Positions 22,891 to 35,667 of a DNA stretch of 64,000 nt are shown here, piece by piece. The position numbers were made by a program, and so were the translations under genes. The DNA lies in assembly GCA_021234155.1 (NCBI GenBank), contig JAJEKV010000031.1, positions 3,860,835 to 3,924,834 of the forward strand, read 5' to 3'. This DNA comes from Isoetes taiwanensis (lineage: Eukaryota; Streptophyta; Lycopodiopsida; Isoetales; Isoetaceae). Positions within the stretch are counted from its first letter, which is position 1. Each line of letters starts with the position of its first letter. The notes below the pieces were generated by a model. The model had not been told where the DNA came from. It did not search any database and worked only from the letters and a program-made list of their open reading frames with translations.

Positions 22891-25080
22891 ACAAAACGCA
22901 GCGGAAGAAAAGCCCGGGCTAACTATACTTGAATAAGCAGGAAGCACATGAGCAAAAATAATGAAAGTAAAGACCTTTAGGTGCTTGATTTATTGCTATA
23001 TTGGTTGTGTATTGGTCAGGTATGGTGCTATTGAGAACATCTAAAAGATGTTAATATTAATTTCAAAACCTATAATAGGATAATATGGTTACATAAGTCG
23101 TAAACAAGTGATGTGATGATGTGTGAGCTTATATGTTATGCTATAATAAAACTTGCAAAATACAAGTGGTATTTAATAGGTTTAACTGGTAACCTATTAT
23201 AGAGCACTTTGATATTATGAAAAACCTTAGGCAAATTTATCATTTGATATACCCAAAATGTTTGATCAGATAACCTATTTTTAGGGCAAAAAGGAACGAC
23301 CGCTATTCGGCCGCTTCGAATAATGCGCCGAGAAAAAGCTCGCCACATCATCGCTACAAATTTTAATGCAATGTGATGCGTAAAAGGTAAGTACCGGGTT
23401 GTTGCTTAGTGCCGAGCGTAAGCCATATAAAATAAAAGTCTAGGTAAGGACAAACATTGGATTATATATACAAAGAGGATTGGCTTTTTGAAAGGTAAAA
23501 TCCAAGACCGCAAGGTGCTGGATCCTCCTACTTTGTAGTCAAGATTGCCATAGATGGCAGAGATGGGAAGGAAGAAGTGGAAGACTTGAATTATGCCACT
23601 AGAAAAAGGTCGGCACAAGAAAATTGGAGAATAGCAAAGAAGAAAAATTTGTTTCAAGATCATAAGGTTGCAAAAGGTTTCCGAACCAAAGAGTAAGGGC
23701 CGGGGCAATTGGATGCAATGTGAATACTCAAGAGGAATTGTCAAATCGTATCGGGCTGAACTCCATTTACGCCAGATGAATACCACAAGCATAAATGCGT
23801 AAAAGGAGATGAACATAGGTCTAGCAATGACCAAAGCCCTGTGGATCTACAAGCATGCTTACGTTGCTTAATTTAAAATCTTTTGCAAGCCCAATGGAAT
23901 GGAGCGCGACTTCTATCTCAAGTTCTAAAATTTAATTCAATTTCTATGCTGATTTTTATATGGATATCTTTATGAATTGGATCTCGGTATAATGCAATTT
24001 ATGCTATCATAATTATGTAAATAGATGTCAGCCATTATAAATCAGACGTAAATTGTAATGGTCATACCTACGCCAGGATCCTTGAATTGTTACAAGAACT
24101 GAGATTTAGAATACTGCGGAGATATTATCGCATGATGGCATTACTCTTGCATGAAATTTAACACAAGCATGATACACAAAAAGTACCTTAGGGGTCAGAG
24201 AGCAATAAGAATGATTTGGTTTATACTTCAACCGATGTCAATTTAGACCGCATAGCATGTTAGCCACAGATTTTAAGATTTTCTTAATAAATGGAAGGCA
24301 ATTGCCCCGATCTCGGTTCTAGGTCGGGTAAATCAGGATAAATGTGACTTAGCAATATTGTTGATAAATATTAGCAAACTTATATAACTTCTTAATGTAA
24401 ATTTATGCTAACTAGATCACGTGATAGATGCTAAGACTTTTGATAGGGTGACCCAAGATTTTGCCTGCTAACTTATAGACGATTTGGATCGAGCATCGCG
24501 AATGGCTTTTATGTAGACTAAGAGATAAATTTAACTTTAGATTCCATATATGGGGATTAATGTTCTCGATTATGTAGCAGATCCGAAGCCTAGGCTTATG
24601 GTTTAAAATAGATTCATAGTGCACTCCAGGCAAGTTTAAGCACAATTTCATTAATTATGGACAATACCTGAATTTATGGACCATTTTTTAGTACACTTGC
24701 ATGAATGACTCATTTTCATTACACTCAGACATCCCCTAGTGCGATATGCCTCAAAGAAGATGCACGGTATCTTAATAGTAATAGGTATCTTCTTCTTTGT
24801 TTGTTGGTTCTGCCGCATCGATAGTCTCCAGCTCTATGTGGTCACTTGCGCCGTTGGCTCCATCTCTTCTTCCAAAGAATTGGCATAGGGACAGTTCTGC
24901 AACAAGTCAGCTTGTATAGTCTCGTAGTTCTTTTCTTTATCATCCATTTAGGGTCCTTCAAGAGCATACCTACCATGTCAAACACAAGTTATCATCGACG
25001 TACACTATAAACGTGAACCTCTTTATCTTTGAATGGATTGAATTCCGTATAGGTTTATCCTCATTCACCTGAGCAACTTT
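22891..25080. other. No supported gene; coding-like segment near 23450-23850
   Basis: On the plus strand 23455-23800 has a protein-like frame containing KIAIDGRDGKEEVEDLNYAT and RIAKKKNLFQDHKVAKG that is interrupted by stops. A 142-codon minus-strand frame overlaps it and looks hydrophobic, as an antisense shadow of a charged protein would. Neither is recognised. The rest is AT-rich and featureless. Confidence 0.25.
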
Positions 25081-26240
25081 CCTTGCGTGATGGCTTGACG
25101 CTTGTGGTACATGATGGGCCATTCTCAAACTCCAAAACTAGAGGCCCAATGTGCCCTATCAACTCCTCTCTCATCATCATCGAGATGTGCACATGTTTAT
25201 TGAAATATATAAAAGATATGAAATCACATACCTATTTCCTCGACAGCCAAATAAATCCGCCCACTTGCAAGAGAAATTTCAATCAGAAGACCTTTTATGG
25301 ATGGCTCGACCAAATGGACTCTCATATTCCTACAACGAGTCCACCAAGTATACCGAGAATGATAGTGCCAACTTCGGCGAAAGTGCATTCTTATCGAAAA
25401 GTGCAAAGAGCTCAGTCCGATGACACATACGCCTTTGGCATTATAGTAGTCCATATATAATGAAATAGTCCAAAAAATGAAAGTTGAGATTGTTAGGGCA
25501 TAGAACCCTAGTCTAATCCAATAGTGTTCTAACTTAAACTGGTCAGAGACTGTAACATCCCTGGGCTCAGAGTGCAACACGAGGCTATTCCCGAAGATAT
25601 TGTGATGCCATGCCTACCGATGTCACATTCTAATTATTCGCTGTATACCTAGTTAATGGTGTTGCCCCATTACATCTTCCACCCGCCTTTCTTAGAGTTC
25701 GGCAGGCCGCTCATCGTCAACTGATGCACAACATCATGGTTCCAGAGTCTTTAGGCTCCCTAGAGTATCCGCGACCCTCCATAACAAGCCCTTGGCAACC
25801 GTGACGCCCACCTTTGAATGTCGAACCCTTCTGCTATGGATCTTCAACTTAGAAACCGTCAATACCCACAAAAGATATATCATTACAAATTGGGCGTCAG
25901 CCATTTCAAGCACAATACACATGAAAATCATATCAAAAACTTCTGGTGAATGCCCAAAAGTAGAGAAAACTTGACTCACATTAATGAGCCCAAATTGGGT
26001 AGACAACCAATTTTGAGCCAACCAATTGGGCCCAATTTATGGGCTATTTTTTTTTTTTTTTTGCCCTAAATTGGGCTACCAATTTGGGCTTCACAAAATT
26101 GAGTCAGCTTCTTTATTTGCTTCCCCTAAATTGGCCGTCACTCTATTTCAATGCATAAGATTCGCCTTACATGTGTATAAAATTGGGCGATCCCATTGCT
26201 GCACGAAGATTCGGTTTTCAAAGATGCCGCGGCTCGCACA
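25081..26240. other. Repeat-derived DNA with recurrent GCCCAATTTGGGC-type palindromes
   Basis: Half-palindromes of the type gcccaaattgggt, gggcccaattt, aattgggct and aatttgggct occur at 25988, 26027, 26072 and 26085, around a T-run at 26047-26062. Minus-strand frames of 118 codons (25224-25580) and 95 codons (25734-26021) show no known domain. It may be part of the same family as the satellite at 27.2-28.1 kb, which also carries cccaatttgagccc. Confidence 0.35.
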
Positions 26241-27239
26241 TCCTTAATTAAAACCCTACTACAACTAGCTATGTGGATTTCACAGATAAAAGCTCGAACT
26301 TCTTTTGAAGCCTAAGATGTGTCTCATCATCTCATCATGAGTGTCGCAATGCATAATGCAACTCTTAGCTTAAGAGCATTAACCAAAAGGAGATCAACGC
26401 GACTTTATTAAACATTTAAATTACAATAAAAAACTACTCTTAGAATAGCAATAAGATTACAACTTCAAAGGAAACTACAAAAGTAGTAGTGCATTACACT
26501 ATTATATGTGTGAATAAAAAAGATAAATTCCACCTTGTGGTGGCAAAACTAAGCAGTCAAGAGCCAAAGATGGATGGTAAGATGTCGAGAACATGAATGG
26601 TAGTGGGAAAATTCAAATTTGAATTTTGAATTTAAATAACCACAACATCGCAACTTTATTTTAAATTTTAAATAGTCATAAAAGGGGTTTATTTTAGACG
26701 ACATGGGCCCACCAAATATCCCCATGATCTTTCCTTATGATTAATGCACATCCTTCATGCAACCTTTATCCATGTGCTTTTAAATATTAGGTCATCATTT
26801 TAGAGCTACAAGGTGGAGAGCTTTTCCTCCATTGGTGTGCTCGTCTCGTGAAGGTGCCCATCTTTAGAAGATCTCTTTTTGAAGCATTTTGTACATGTCC
26901 AAGACCGCGGAAAGGTTAGTGCATTTCTATTTTTTATTGCTTTCTTTTATTCTTTATAGTTTGTCCTCCTTACATGCTTTATATACATCAAATGTTGTTC
27001 CCTTTACTTTTTGACATGGATGACCTTCCTTTTCTTGCTTTGTGGGGATACATGTCCTTGCTTTTCTTTATCTTGCTATTGACGCATGTTGCCCACCAAA
27101 GAAGAACACTTGCTAACATAGATTCCTCCTTTCAAGCACTCGTATCAAGCATTCCAACGAAGCTAATGCATGCCTAAACAGTCCAAAACCAAAAGTTATT
27201 TCGAGAAACCTTACACTACCGCCTTTGAGGCCTCCTCTC
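26241..27239. other. No gene seen
   Basis: AT-rich. A short frame at 26974-27177 has a hydrophobic middle (LFFILLLTHVAH) but no start context or partner exons. Confidence 0.35.
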
Positions 27240-28125
27240 TCAAATTGGCGCCCACTAATTCTAGTTTTCCAATTTACGAGCCTCCTCCATTTCTATAAAT
27301 AGTATGTTTGATTAGTACCTCTATCGCTTCTCCCTTCCTCAACAAGCTTTCCAATCCAGATAAAAATGCCAAAATCGGAGTCCTGATGCATAAATTATGT
27401 CAAAAAAGGATTTTGTTTCCTCGAAGTTCTCAAAATTGGGGCGCCCGCCCAATTTGAGCCCACTTAATTTAACCCATCTCTAGGCCAGTATGTTTCATTA
27501 GTGCTCTATCAAAGCCCTCCAACAAGCTGCTCCAAGAGATAAAATGCCAAAAATCGAGTCCGTGATGCAAAGTTATGTCATAAAAATCTATTCTCACACT
27601 GAACCCCCTTAAATTACCAATTTGAGCCCAATTTATGAGCCCATCTCTATAAATACTATGCTTCATTAGTGCCTCTATCAAAGCCCTCTCAAGAAGCTTC
27701 CAACGAGCTAAAAAATGCCAAATCTGGAAGTCCGGATGCAAAAAGTTATGCCAAAAAATTCTATTCTCAAGCACCCCTGAACCTTCTTAAATCAAGCGCC
27801 CGCCCAATTTGAGCCCAATGTAAGAGCCCATCTCTATAATAGTATGCTTCATTAGTGCGCTCTATCAAAGCCCTCTCAAGAAGCTTTCCAACTAAATAAA
27901 ATGCCAAAATCGGAGTCCTGATGCAAAGTTATGCCAAAACCTATTCTCAAGCACTTCTGAATCCTTCTTAATTGGCGCCCACCAATTTGGAGCCCAATGT
28001 AAGAGCCCATCTCTATAAATAGTATGCTTCATTAGTGCCTCTATCAAAGCCCTCAAGAAGCTTTCCAATCCAACAAAATGCCAAAATCGAGTCCGACGCA
28101 AAGTTATGCAAAATCGGGGTCTCAC
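27240..28125 (+). repeat. Five-copy satellite, ~180-bp monomer with TATA box
   Basis: The landmark (a/t)gtatg after ctataaat falls at 27301, 27487, 27655 (actatg), 27841 and 28021, giving spacings of 186, 168, 186 and 180. Each monomer carries, in order, ggcgccc / cccaatttgagccc, ccatctctataaatagtatg, cattagtgcctctatcaaag, agaagctttccaa, aaaatgccaaaatcggagtc and gatgcaaagttatg. The tctataaatag element is a good plant TATA box, repeated in every unit except the second, where it is eroded (ccatctctaggccagtatg). Monomers differ by point changes and short gaps. It could be an LTR/LINE promoter array or an ordinary satellite. Confidence 0.8.
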
Positions 28126-30836
28126 TTTGATGTAATTGAGGTGCATAGATTGCCATGATTAGATTGTACTTGCCTTTCTGTAAGAGCAAATGACAAAGCT
28201 TGGATTTGTCAGCAATACATAGTTAAAAAACTAGCAACGGATTGAGATTATAACTTGTTAGTATGATGGGATTTTCTGTTGATTTCTATGCTGCATGCCA
28301 TGATTCTTATGTTGCAGCCATAATTAGATATGTTTATTGCATAGGATCCAATTGAGCAGTTTGAGCCTGTTTGGTGCCTCTGACAAGATTTTCCTAAGTG
28401 ATTGCTCCATTTAGAGTCGACGGCAACATGGAAAACAATGGATCACATGTCTAGATTATAGAAGGAGCCGATTTGGGGCTAAAAGGGCATGATTTGCATG
28501 AATAAGGAACCCTAAAGTGGAATCAACGAACCATGTCGGTTCTCCTATGGAAATTCGGGAGCATTCAGAGTGTTTGGATTACATGAGAAAAAGCTTGGAT
28601 TCAAGTGGAGATGGGTCGAAATTGCTTGTGCAGGGCAGATTTGCATTGTTCTTCTTCAAAAGATGGAGATCGATGTTGCATTTTAGCTCTGATTTGGTTT
28701 GTCGTTGTTTTCTGTTTCATGTTTGTTCGTTTGTTCATTTTGTCATGATTTTTGGTCCTTGCTAACAATTGGGTCATTTAGATAAAGACATGAAAAGGAA
28801 TGCCTATATATGAGAAGGCTTAAGAATAATGTCATGGGTAAATATGGTTAGTCCTCAGATTAGGTTTGCTAGAATGTGTGCAGAGCTATGTAGTAACTCA
28901 TAAGATCGTGCATTGCTTGTCTAATCGAGTCATTCAAGAAAATGTGTAATTACGGACTAATGAATCAAGAAAATGGGTACTTTTGACGCTTGGAGATAAG
29001 TCTCTGGCTAGAGATTAGTTGAAAAGGACTACAAGTGATTGCGATCATGAGAACTTATAGATTTTTAAGCGGGAATCACGTGATTTCGAGCATTCACATT
29101 AGATGCACCAATAAATTAATTAGCTATAACCTTACCTAAGTGCTCTTCTATTAAATAATATTGTAAGATGTGACCGTATTGGGTCATGACTTCTGAAAGC
29201 AGTTATGGGATGAATGCAGTTGGGCTAAGAGGACTATCAGGGGCTTATAGAGGCTTGGTGAACATGTGGTGGTAACATGGAACATTGTTAGCATTATATA
29301 ATAAGTAGAAAATAAAATTGAGAATACTGAAAGGGAAGTATCATAGCTAGAAGATATTTGGCAGTTGCTAATAGAATATTGTTTGTCCCTACAAGCCATC
29401 AAATATGTAATGGAAATTGTGGTGATCGCACTACAAATCTTAGGGTAAGTAAATCGTAAAGATCTCGCCCATCAACCATCCCACCGCACCAAACCGCCCT
29501 GATAATCATCACAATTTGAGAAGCTTAAGAGCGATAGTCATTACTAGGATTTTTAAAGCCGCAATATATTGAGTGGTCTAATGTGGACTTAGCTCACACT
29601 AGGCCCCTATGTCATAAATTCTGCAGATTCGATTCTCCCTATCCACTTTCCTCCATCCGGGTTCTCTCGATTTTAGGTCGCGGGCTCCCATCCCAATCTG
29701 CTAGGGTATCCTCCTTGCCTTCCCTAATCTGGGCCGGTCTCCTATACATTTGTTGTCCTATTCATATTCAATTGAAGACTTCTTCTCAACCAAAGTGTTT
29801 TCGAGCTACCGCTTTTTGTAATCCACGCCCTTATCGCCCATACAACCCGCCATATTCCATTTCTCATTTAGTATACTTTAGATTCATCCCCATCTCTTTG
29901 GTTATCCATGCGCTGCTTCCACTGAACCATCCACTACGTAGCGATGTGTTTGGCGAATTGATTCTCGGTTGCAATTGTTGAAGTTTTAATTATGTCCTCC
30001 ATGTTATCTTTCAGGATATCGATGGTCCGTTCCTAGGCTCTAATCTCCATTGTTCTCTGACCCTTTAGGTATGCCATGGGGTCAAAGCCGCGTGTTGGGG
30101 GATACTTTTAAGCGGAACAGAAGCACCCTCTAAAGCACCCCCTTCATGTCATTTTTTTTTAAATAATGTTTTAGCTGTTTACCGTCCGTTACCCTTCTTC
30201 TTTTGATGAAGCTTGCTCCTCTGCGACCCTAGATGCTTTGACCCTAGATCATTTTATGAAGTAATTGATTCGCCGTCGCCATAGGGATTTCGGCGAGAGC
30301 TTTCTCAATCTTTTTTTTGGTGTGACCTCTTTCGGTGGACGCCGAATTAGAAAGAGTATCGTTCAACTTTGTTTTGCTTTCGGTTTCGCTATTTTGCTCT
30401 TATTTCATAATGCATTTGCTTGTTTGACTTTAGGAAATAGGGTTTCAATCTGTTAAAGATTCCGTACTACGAAAAGGAACTGTGTGATTTAGAGATCGGA
30501 AACTCTAAGTTTAGGTGTAGCTCTTGGAAGTGCCTAACAAATGAAGAGAATGAATTAGGATGTTTTCACATCTTTGAAAAAAGTTCCCAAATTTGAACAA
30601 AGCGCCAAGATCAATGCGTACAAAGGGAAAAGCTCATAACTTACCATTATTTAGATCAACAGGCATTAAAGCGTCTTGATCCATTTGGTTCTCGATCTGG
30701 ATTGGCGAATTGCCGAACAGCGTTTCGAGTTTGAATACGTTGAGAACTTTTGAAGATGCACGGCGAGGGTTATTTATAATTCATCTATTCAACTTAGGAT
30801 ATGATCACCTCCTTTTTGTACTAACTTTATGTTGGG
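28126..30836. other. No supported gene
   Basis: Short frames at 28517-28765 and 29583-29981 (the latter proline- and serine-rich) have no recognised domain. 30260-30456 resembles a transcript leader (gccgtcgccatagggatttcggcgag) but gives no extended protein. T-runs occur at 30152-30160 and 30310-30317. Confidence 0.3.
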
Positions 30837-31999
30837 ATAATAGAATAGAATAGAATGGTTTTAACGCGTCCACGAGACCAATAGGTCATAGGACCCATAC
30901 AATGGAGCTAGTACAATCATTACTACTAGGATTAAAAACCCCACCGCCTCGAAAGGGTTTTCAAAGGGAAAAACAGCTGCGGTAATGATGATACTAGACA
31001 ATGAATGTGACTCTTTTGAGGGTTCGATTAATTGCGGGCGTTTATCTAGAACCTGAAGTATGTATAATGCCAAGTCGTACCGCGAGATGGTCTTGAGAGT
31101 TAATGGGCGATGGAATGGAATGCTAAGATTAGAAAATGATTAGGACTATGGCGGGGGCAACTCGGAAGAGTATGGCTTTCATCTTCAGCGTAACACATGG
31201 CAGCAGCGAGGCACATAGTCACCAGCTTCTCAGCATGACAATTCGCGGTAGCTCCATCTACAATCACCAGTCCAGAGTAGCTGTGGGATACATGCGAGAA
31301 TTGATGCAATAGCTACAAAGCTTGTTCACGGACAATGAAACCAAAACAAAATAAGGCAGGGCCACGGTGCCAAAGTGGAGTTTAGCTATTATTGCATGAT
31401 AATGACCCGGTGATTTTTCGCGGGCCAAAGTAAAAGCTCGATCCCATATCTTTTGAAAAAGCGACATTAAGATATTGTTGCAAAATTTCCGGGGATCCCG
31501 GTGGCAAGCATGAGGCGGTCTTTCTGGTTTACCTGACCCAAGCGTCTGGAAACCATGTAGTGCAATGCTCTTTAACATCGTTTCTGGCGTGAGGGAGATT
31601 CAATACATGGCAGGTACCAAACGGGATACCCTAACATCGTCCATGGGTGCACCTTACTTGGAATATGGTGGAATGGCTTCATGGCGGAATGTTGAAGGGC
31701 CAAAACTTTGTCTCTCTTGTAAAGGAATAGCATAGGGCCTTGGATTTCTTTTTAACTCCAGGGGCGTAAGTGAGGAAAGGACTTTTGCACCACGACTCAA
31801 AGCTCTCGAGCACTAGCACTATTGGCGGGCCCCACACTTGAACTTCATCTGATTAAAGCGAATCTACAAAGGCGACAGTGGAGCTCCGTGGCCAGTCGCG
31901 TTTCTTGAAAACAGTTGTTTTGCATTGCGCCAAATTAACTCTCCATCAGTACCAGCGGTATTACCACAACATTCCCGAGTGTGTTCTTACGAGAATTCT

Positions 32000-32320
32000 A
32001 CACCCAAGATGCTTGTGGCTATCACAACTTCAACCGGCGGCTATCATAGTGCATGGGGAACATTGTGGCGAAGATTGAACCACCAAAAAAACTTGGTCTT
32101 TTGCAGATTAACCACGCGGACTGTGTTCTCGAAGCGTGGAAACGTATAAATGTTCTTTGCATACTAGCGGTATGTGCGGAAAGTGAAACATCATCAGTAT
32201 ACATAGAAGTTGCCTAATGTTATAGTGTGCCAAATGTGGGACCTCCGCGTTATCAAGCCATTCTTCCAATTGATCAATGTACAAGCCAAAAGTGTAGGAG
32301 ATAAAGACATACAATGAGAC
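32000..32320 (-). pseudogene. LINE reverse transcriptase palm remnant (YTDD box)
   Basis: Two overlapping minus-strand frames carry the neighbouring motifs of a LINE reverse transcriptase. The frame at 32314-32108 has the loop FISYTFGLYIDQLEEWLD, equivalent to SPxLFxLYIDxLE. The frame at 32204-32022 starts MYTDDVSLSAHT, equivalent to YADDxxLxA. A frameshift separates them. In living elements the two aspartates bind catalytic metal; here A is replaced by T and the reading frame is broken, so no activity is expected. Confidence 0.6.
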
Positions 32321-33841
32321 TCCAATATTGCTAGTGATTTGAGTACTGATCTTTGGAAATTTAGCAAAAACCCTTTCGAAGATGTTGCATTTTGAAGATC
32401 TTGTGGAACCCCAAATTACTTTGCAAAGCTGCCAAAGCTTCAGCGATGATGTAATCAGCGATAAAATCTACAAAGCGCCAGAGGTCTTGTTTCCAGAAAC
32501 CCGACTATGTTCAATAAGCATCGCGCGTAGTATGAAAATATGGTCCTATTATTGTAGAATGGCATGGGCCGAAAGCACACTTTTGTCCCTACGACCGCGA
32601 TACACCCGGTATGTTACGCCCATGATGTCAGCTGCTTCACCGGTAAAAGGTGGCTAAGAGCTTTGAAAATATGGAACTTACCATGATCATCGATAATTAG
32701 AAGGGGTCATGCTTATCCACGCTGTAGGTGGAATTACGACCTTCTTTGGCGGTATTAAGTTTACGGCAAGAGCCTTCTTGCAAAGCTTGATTTAAGAGTA
32801 GTGATGATTGGAAGCAATGGCGGACCCCCATTTTAAAGCAATTACGCTTGCAAACCTTGAAGATGGGAGACTTGCCATTTAGATAGATGCCGCGAAATCA
32901 GCTAGCGGCTTCACTCCTGCAATGAATTGAAGGGTATACCTACCAAAGGAGGCCGCGAGATTAAGGACGGGATGATCATATAAGTGGACCAATCGCTCAT
33001 CCCATTCTTTGCCTTAAGTATGTCCAAAGGGTAGGAGATTGGTCGATATATTTTTGCGCCCGGAAGGTCCAGGGAGTTCCGGTAGCGATGAATTTAAACA
33101 TTTATACGGTGCTTTCGGCAACAAAGCGTGCCTTCTTCGTTCAAACAGACTTACTCTAATTATGAATGGCATTATGTAATAAAGCTCGAAACTATCATTC
33201 GCAATTGTTTTAAAGGCTGCTGGAGTCTTCATCAAACCGGGCATTTCTAGGAAAAGTTTCCTACCGGCGCCAAACAGCTTACCGAGGAAGTCGTGTACCA
33301 AAGCAAGAGGCAGTGATAAGCAGAAAGTATCGACAAATCGCATTCATCTTGAAGAGTTGGGTAATCCAAAATACGCAAAGCGAGGAGCTAATGTCTGTTC
33401 ATATTCAAAAGATCTAGAATAAGTCAATGGCGAATCACGAGGGAGAACTGGATATAATGGGTTGAAGGTGGAAGCTGCCACTATTGACAAATAAAGTGGA
33501 TGGTGATCGATTTTATCTCCTCATCTCTATGCCTTGTGCCAATTGAAAATCTGAAATGAGATCAAGGCTTGCATAGGAAATGACATAATCAACAACACTA
33601 GTACCACCATACCTATCACATGCGCGTATAATACCTTTAGAGTGTGGCCATTTAACTACAAAAGCCATTACAAATTACCCATCTCAAAGACTTCTGTTGG
33701 ATGAGCTCCTTCCAAATGTTGGGGGCGGGTTTATTAGCATCGAGGCCGATGAGCGGTGGAAAGGTACGTATCATTATGGAGACATCCATAAAGGTCCGCA
33801 GAGCATCCTCAAGTATGAGTTAGTGACTTGCATTTCAGCAG

Positions 33842-34309
33842 TCATAGAGCATTAAAATCACCAAGAAGGACCATAACATGCCCCAAGCTGAACTTGAATT
33901 GAGCAATGTCATCATAAAGATCACCATAAAAAGGATCAACTGCGAAGGCGACATCATATTCATCATAAAGGTGATGATGTAGGTGGGAGAGTAGCAGGCA
34001 GCAACAAAATGGTACTACTATTGTGGCAATGAAGTTTGATCCACATGTAGCGATTATATCTACTCCGGCTTTATGGCGTGATATATGGAGCAAAGGGCAT
34101 CCTTGAAATAACCAAGCAACTCCACATGAAAGCCTCGTTGCCCATGACATTCGATAAATAATAGAAAGGTGATGCTTTATGAAATGGGGTAGCGGATTTG
34201 GTGAAAGATGCTCCCACGTTCCATGAAGCGGAATGATATCCATATCTTTTGCAATGGGATTCAAGCCATCACCTTCGCGAGAAAACCTCGACAATTCGAG
34301 GGACACCAA
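33842..34309 (-). pseudogene. LINE AP-endonuclease remnant
   Basis: This is the longest clean piece of the LINE, 155 codons. The C-terminal third carries YDEYDVAFAVDPFYGDLYDD followed by VMVLLGDFNA. GDFN is the conserved box of the exonuclease-endonuclease-phosphatase fold that nicks target DNA for target-primed reverse transcription. The N-terminal two thirds do not align confidently and probably contain frameshifts. Sense continues downstream on the minus strand into frames at 33343-33014, probably the linker before the reverse transcriptase. Confidence 0.6.
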
Positions 34310-35667
34310 TGAGGCACATTTCTAGGAAGAGGTACATTTGAGGAATTTATGATCGGTGCAGTGAGGAGAGTTTGGAGCAATAGAAGTGACGTGTGATGCT
34401 TGACAACATCGGCGGCCGGCGGCATCAAAGAGGTACCATTAAAGCGACATCATGAGAGGAATGGCCTTGGCGAGGAAGAGATGTGAGGTGGAGTCTACGG
34501 GGAAGATGGAACAACACGAGCATTGCAGCATTGCATGGGAAATGGGAGAATGGACTTTAACACCAGTGATTATGAGTGGCACAGGCATGATGAAAGAGGC
34601 GTCGGCAAAGGTTGCATGTGATGTGTAAAATCGTAGTTTTCCACCAGTCAGTCGCGGCTTTACCACCATTCTTTTTTGAATGTCATGGACCAACACCAAG
34701 TCTACAGTACGGCTGCTGTTGGGACTTAGTAAGATCAAAATCCGGATAGAGATGTCCCTTTCAATTGCTTGGCACAGCGAGGATATCCATTTTAGTACTC
34801 AAATTTTTACTTGTAAATTTCACACTGTCGCGGGTGGGTGGGGATGCAATGCTCCAACCCTAATAATGCGGTAGTGACAACAATTTACAGTGTTGTGAAG
34901 TCAATTGCTTAACACCAAAGTCTGTACCTTACATTGCAGAGTCCTCGATGCTTCTACGGCATGCCACGAATTACGGATTACAGCGGCCCGGTTGTGCCTA
35001 TCAATGTATTCTCCTCATACTCACGGTAGGATATAAGATGCAGATGTAGATGCAAAACCTGTTACATGAGAGTTTTGAAATTGGGGGAGGGATGAACTGG
35101 AGTATGGATCTCACATTAGGATCATGATCTTTGTGAAGAAAGAAGTTGGAGTTGCCTTAGTTGCATGAGAATAGAAGACGTTCAAGGCTGACAGCTTCGA
35201 CTAGATATTGTCCTTAGCAAGCTCAGTCCTTGGCGAGTCATGCTTTCTTGAAATGCTGCGTCGCGAGTATTACAACTTCGTAGACACCTCGAGGAGGGCA
35301 TGGTAGTGCAAATCTTGTCTTTGCTTGCCAATATCAACCATTAGGTGCTCCACGGTCATATGTCAAGCAGCAAACTCCAACTAAGCCCTCAATTGCTTCC
35401 CAAAGCTTTGCAAGTTGACATGAATTTTTGCGATTAGCGTTGCAAGGTCATTCACGACACTTTGCCAATTGATTTCAATGCACATTGAAATTGTGTCATC
35501 TCTTGTTCTTTGCGTATTGCAAAGTATTTTATGGGAATGTCAAGCTTGTTCTCCTAGATCTTTTTGAAGCAAATTGACGCCGAGAGGAAGAGCGTCTTTG
35601 GGCCGAGGGACCTTGGAGAATAATACGCGGGGTCAATGCCTGGTGAATTAAGCTCCCTTTCATCATC

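Larger units (their letters stand above)
9979..23650. repeat. Right arm of giant inverted repeat (better-quality copy)
   Basis: This is the partner of 1-9978 and reads as ordinary AT-rich plant repeat DNA. The junction near 9978 has no spacer: the 9900-9978 side aligns directly to the reverse complement of 9979-10075. The outer boundary is extrapolated from the constant length ratio (about 1.37 to 1) and the outermost clear anchor at 23038-23057. I could not see a sharp end. The features listed below between 10 and 23.6 kb are described from this arm. Confidence 0.75.
30837..35650 (-). mobile_element. Decayed LINE (non-LTR retrotransposon), near full length
   Basis: On the minus strand the element runs from about 35650 to a (TATTC)n tail at 30837-30856. 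Order of domains: an endonuclease remnant ending at 33842 with DPFYGDLYDDIAQF and LLGDFNA (the GDFN box of AP-type endonucleases); a reverse transcriptase remnant at about 32300-32000 with FGLYIDQLEEWLD followed by MYTDDV, the YxDD catalytic box with T for A; then a C-terminal part and a 3' hairpin (30876-30887). Frames are broken throughout, so it is dead. The 5' boundary is uncertain; frames before the endonuclease may be ORF1. A related 2-kb copy lies at 57138-59150. Confidence 0.7.

Noticed and set aside
23406-23834. 142-codon hydrophobic frame on the minus strand
   Set aside because: It is antisense to a charged, coding-like plus-strand stretch, as shadow frames usually are; no signal or domain.
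27240-28125. CRISPR-like array
   Set aside because: Repeats are about 180 bp and adjacent without spacers, in a plant genome; this is a satellite.
29583-29981. 132-codon plus-strand frame rich in Pro, Ser and Leu
   Set aside because: No domain, no splice or promoter context; typical of pyrimidine-rich non-coding DNA.
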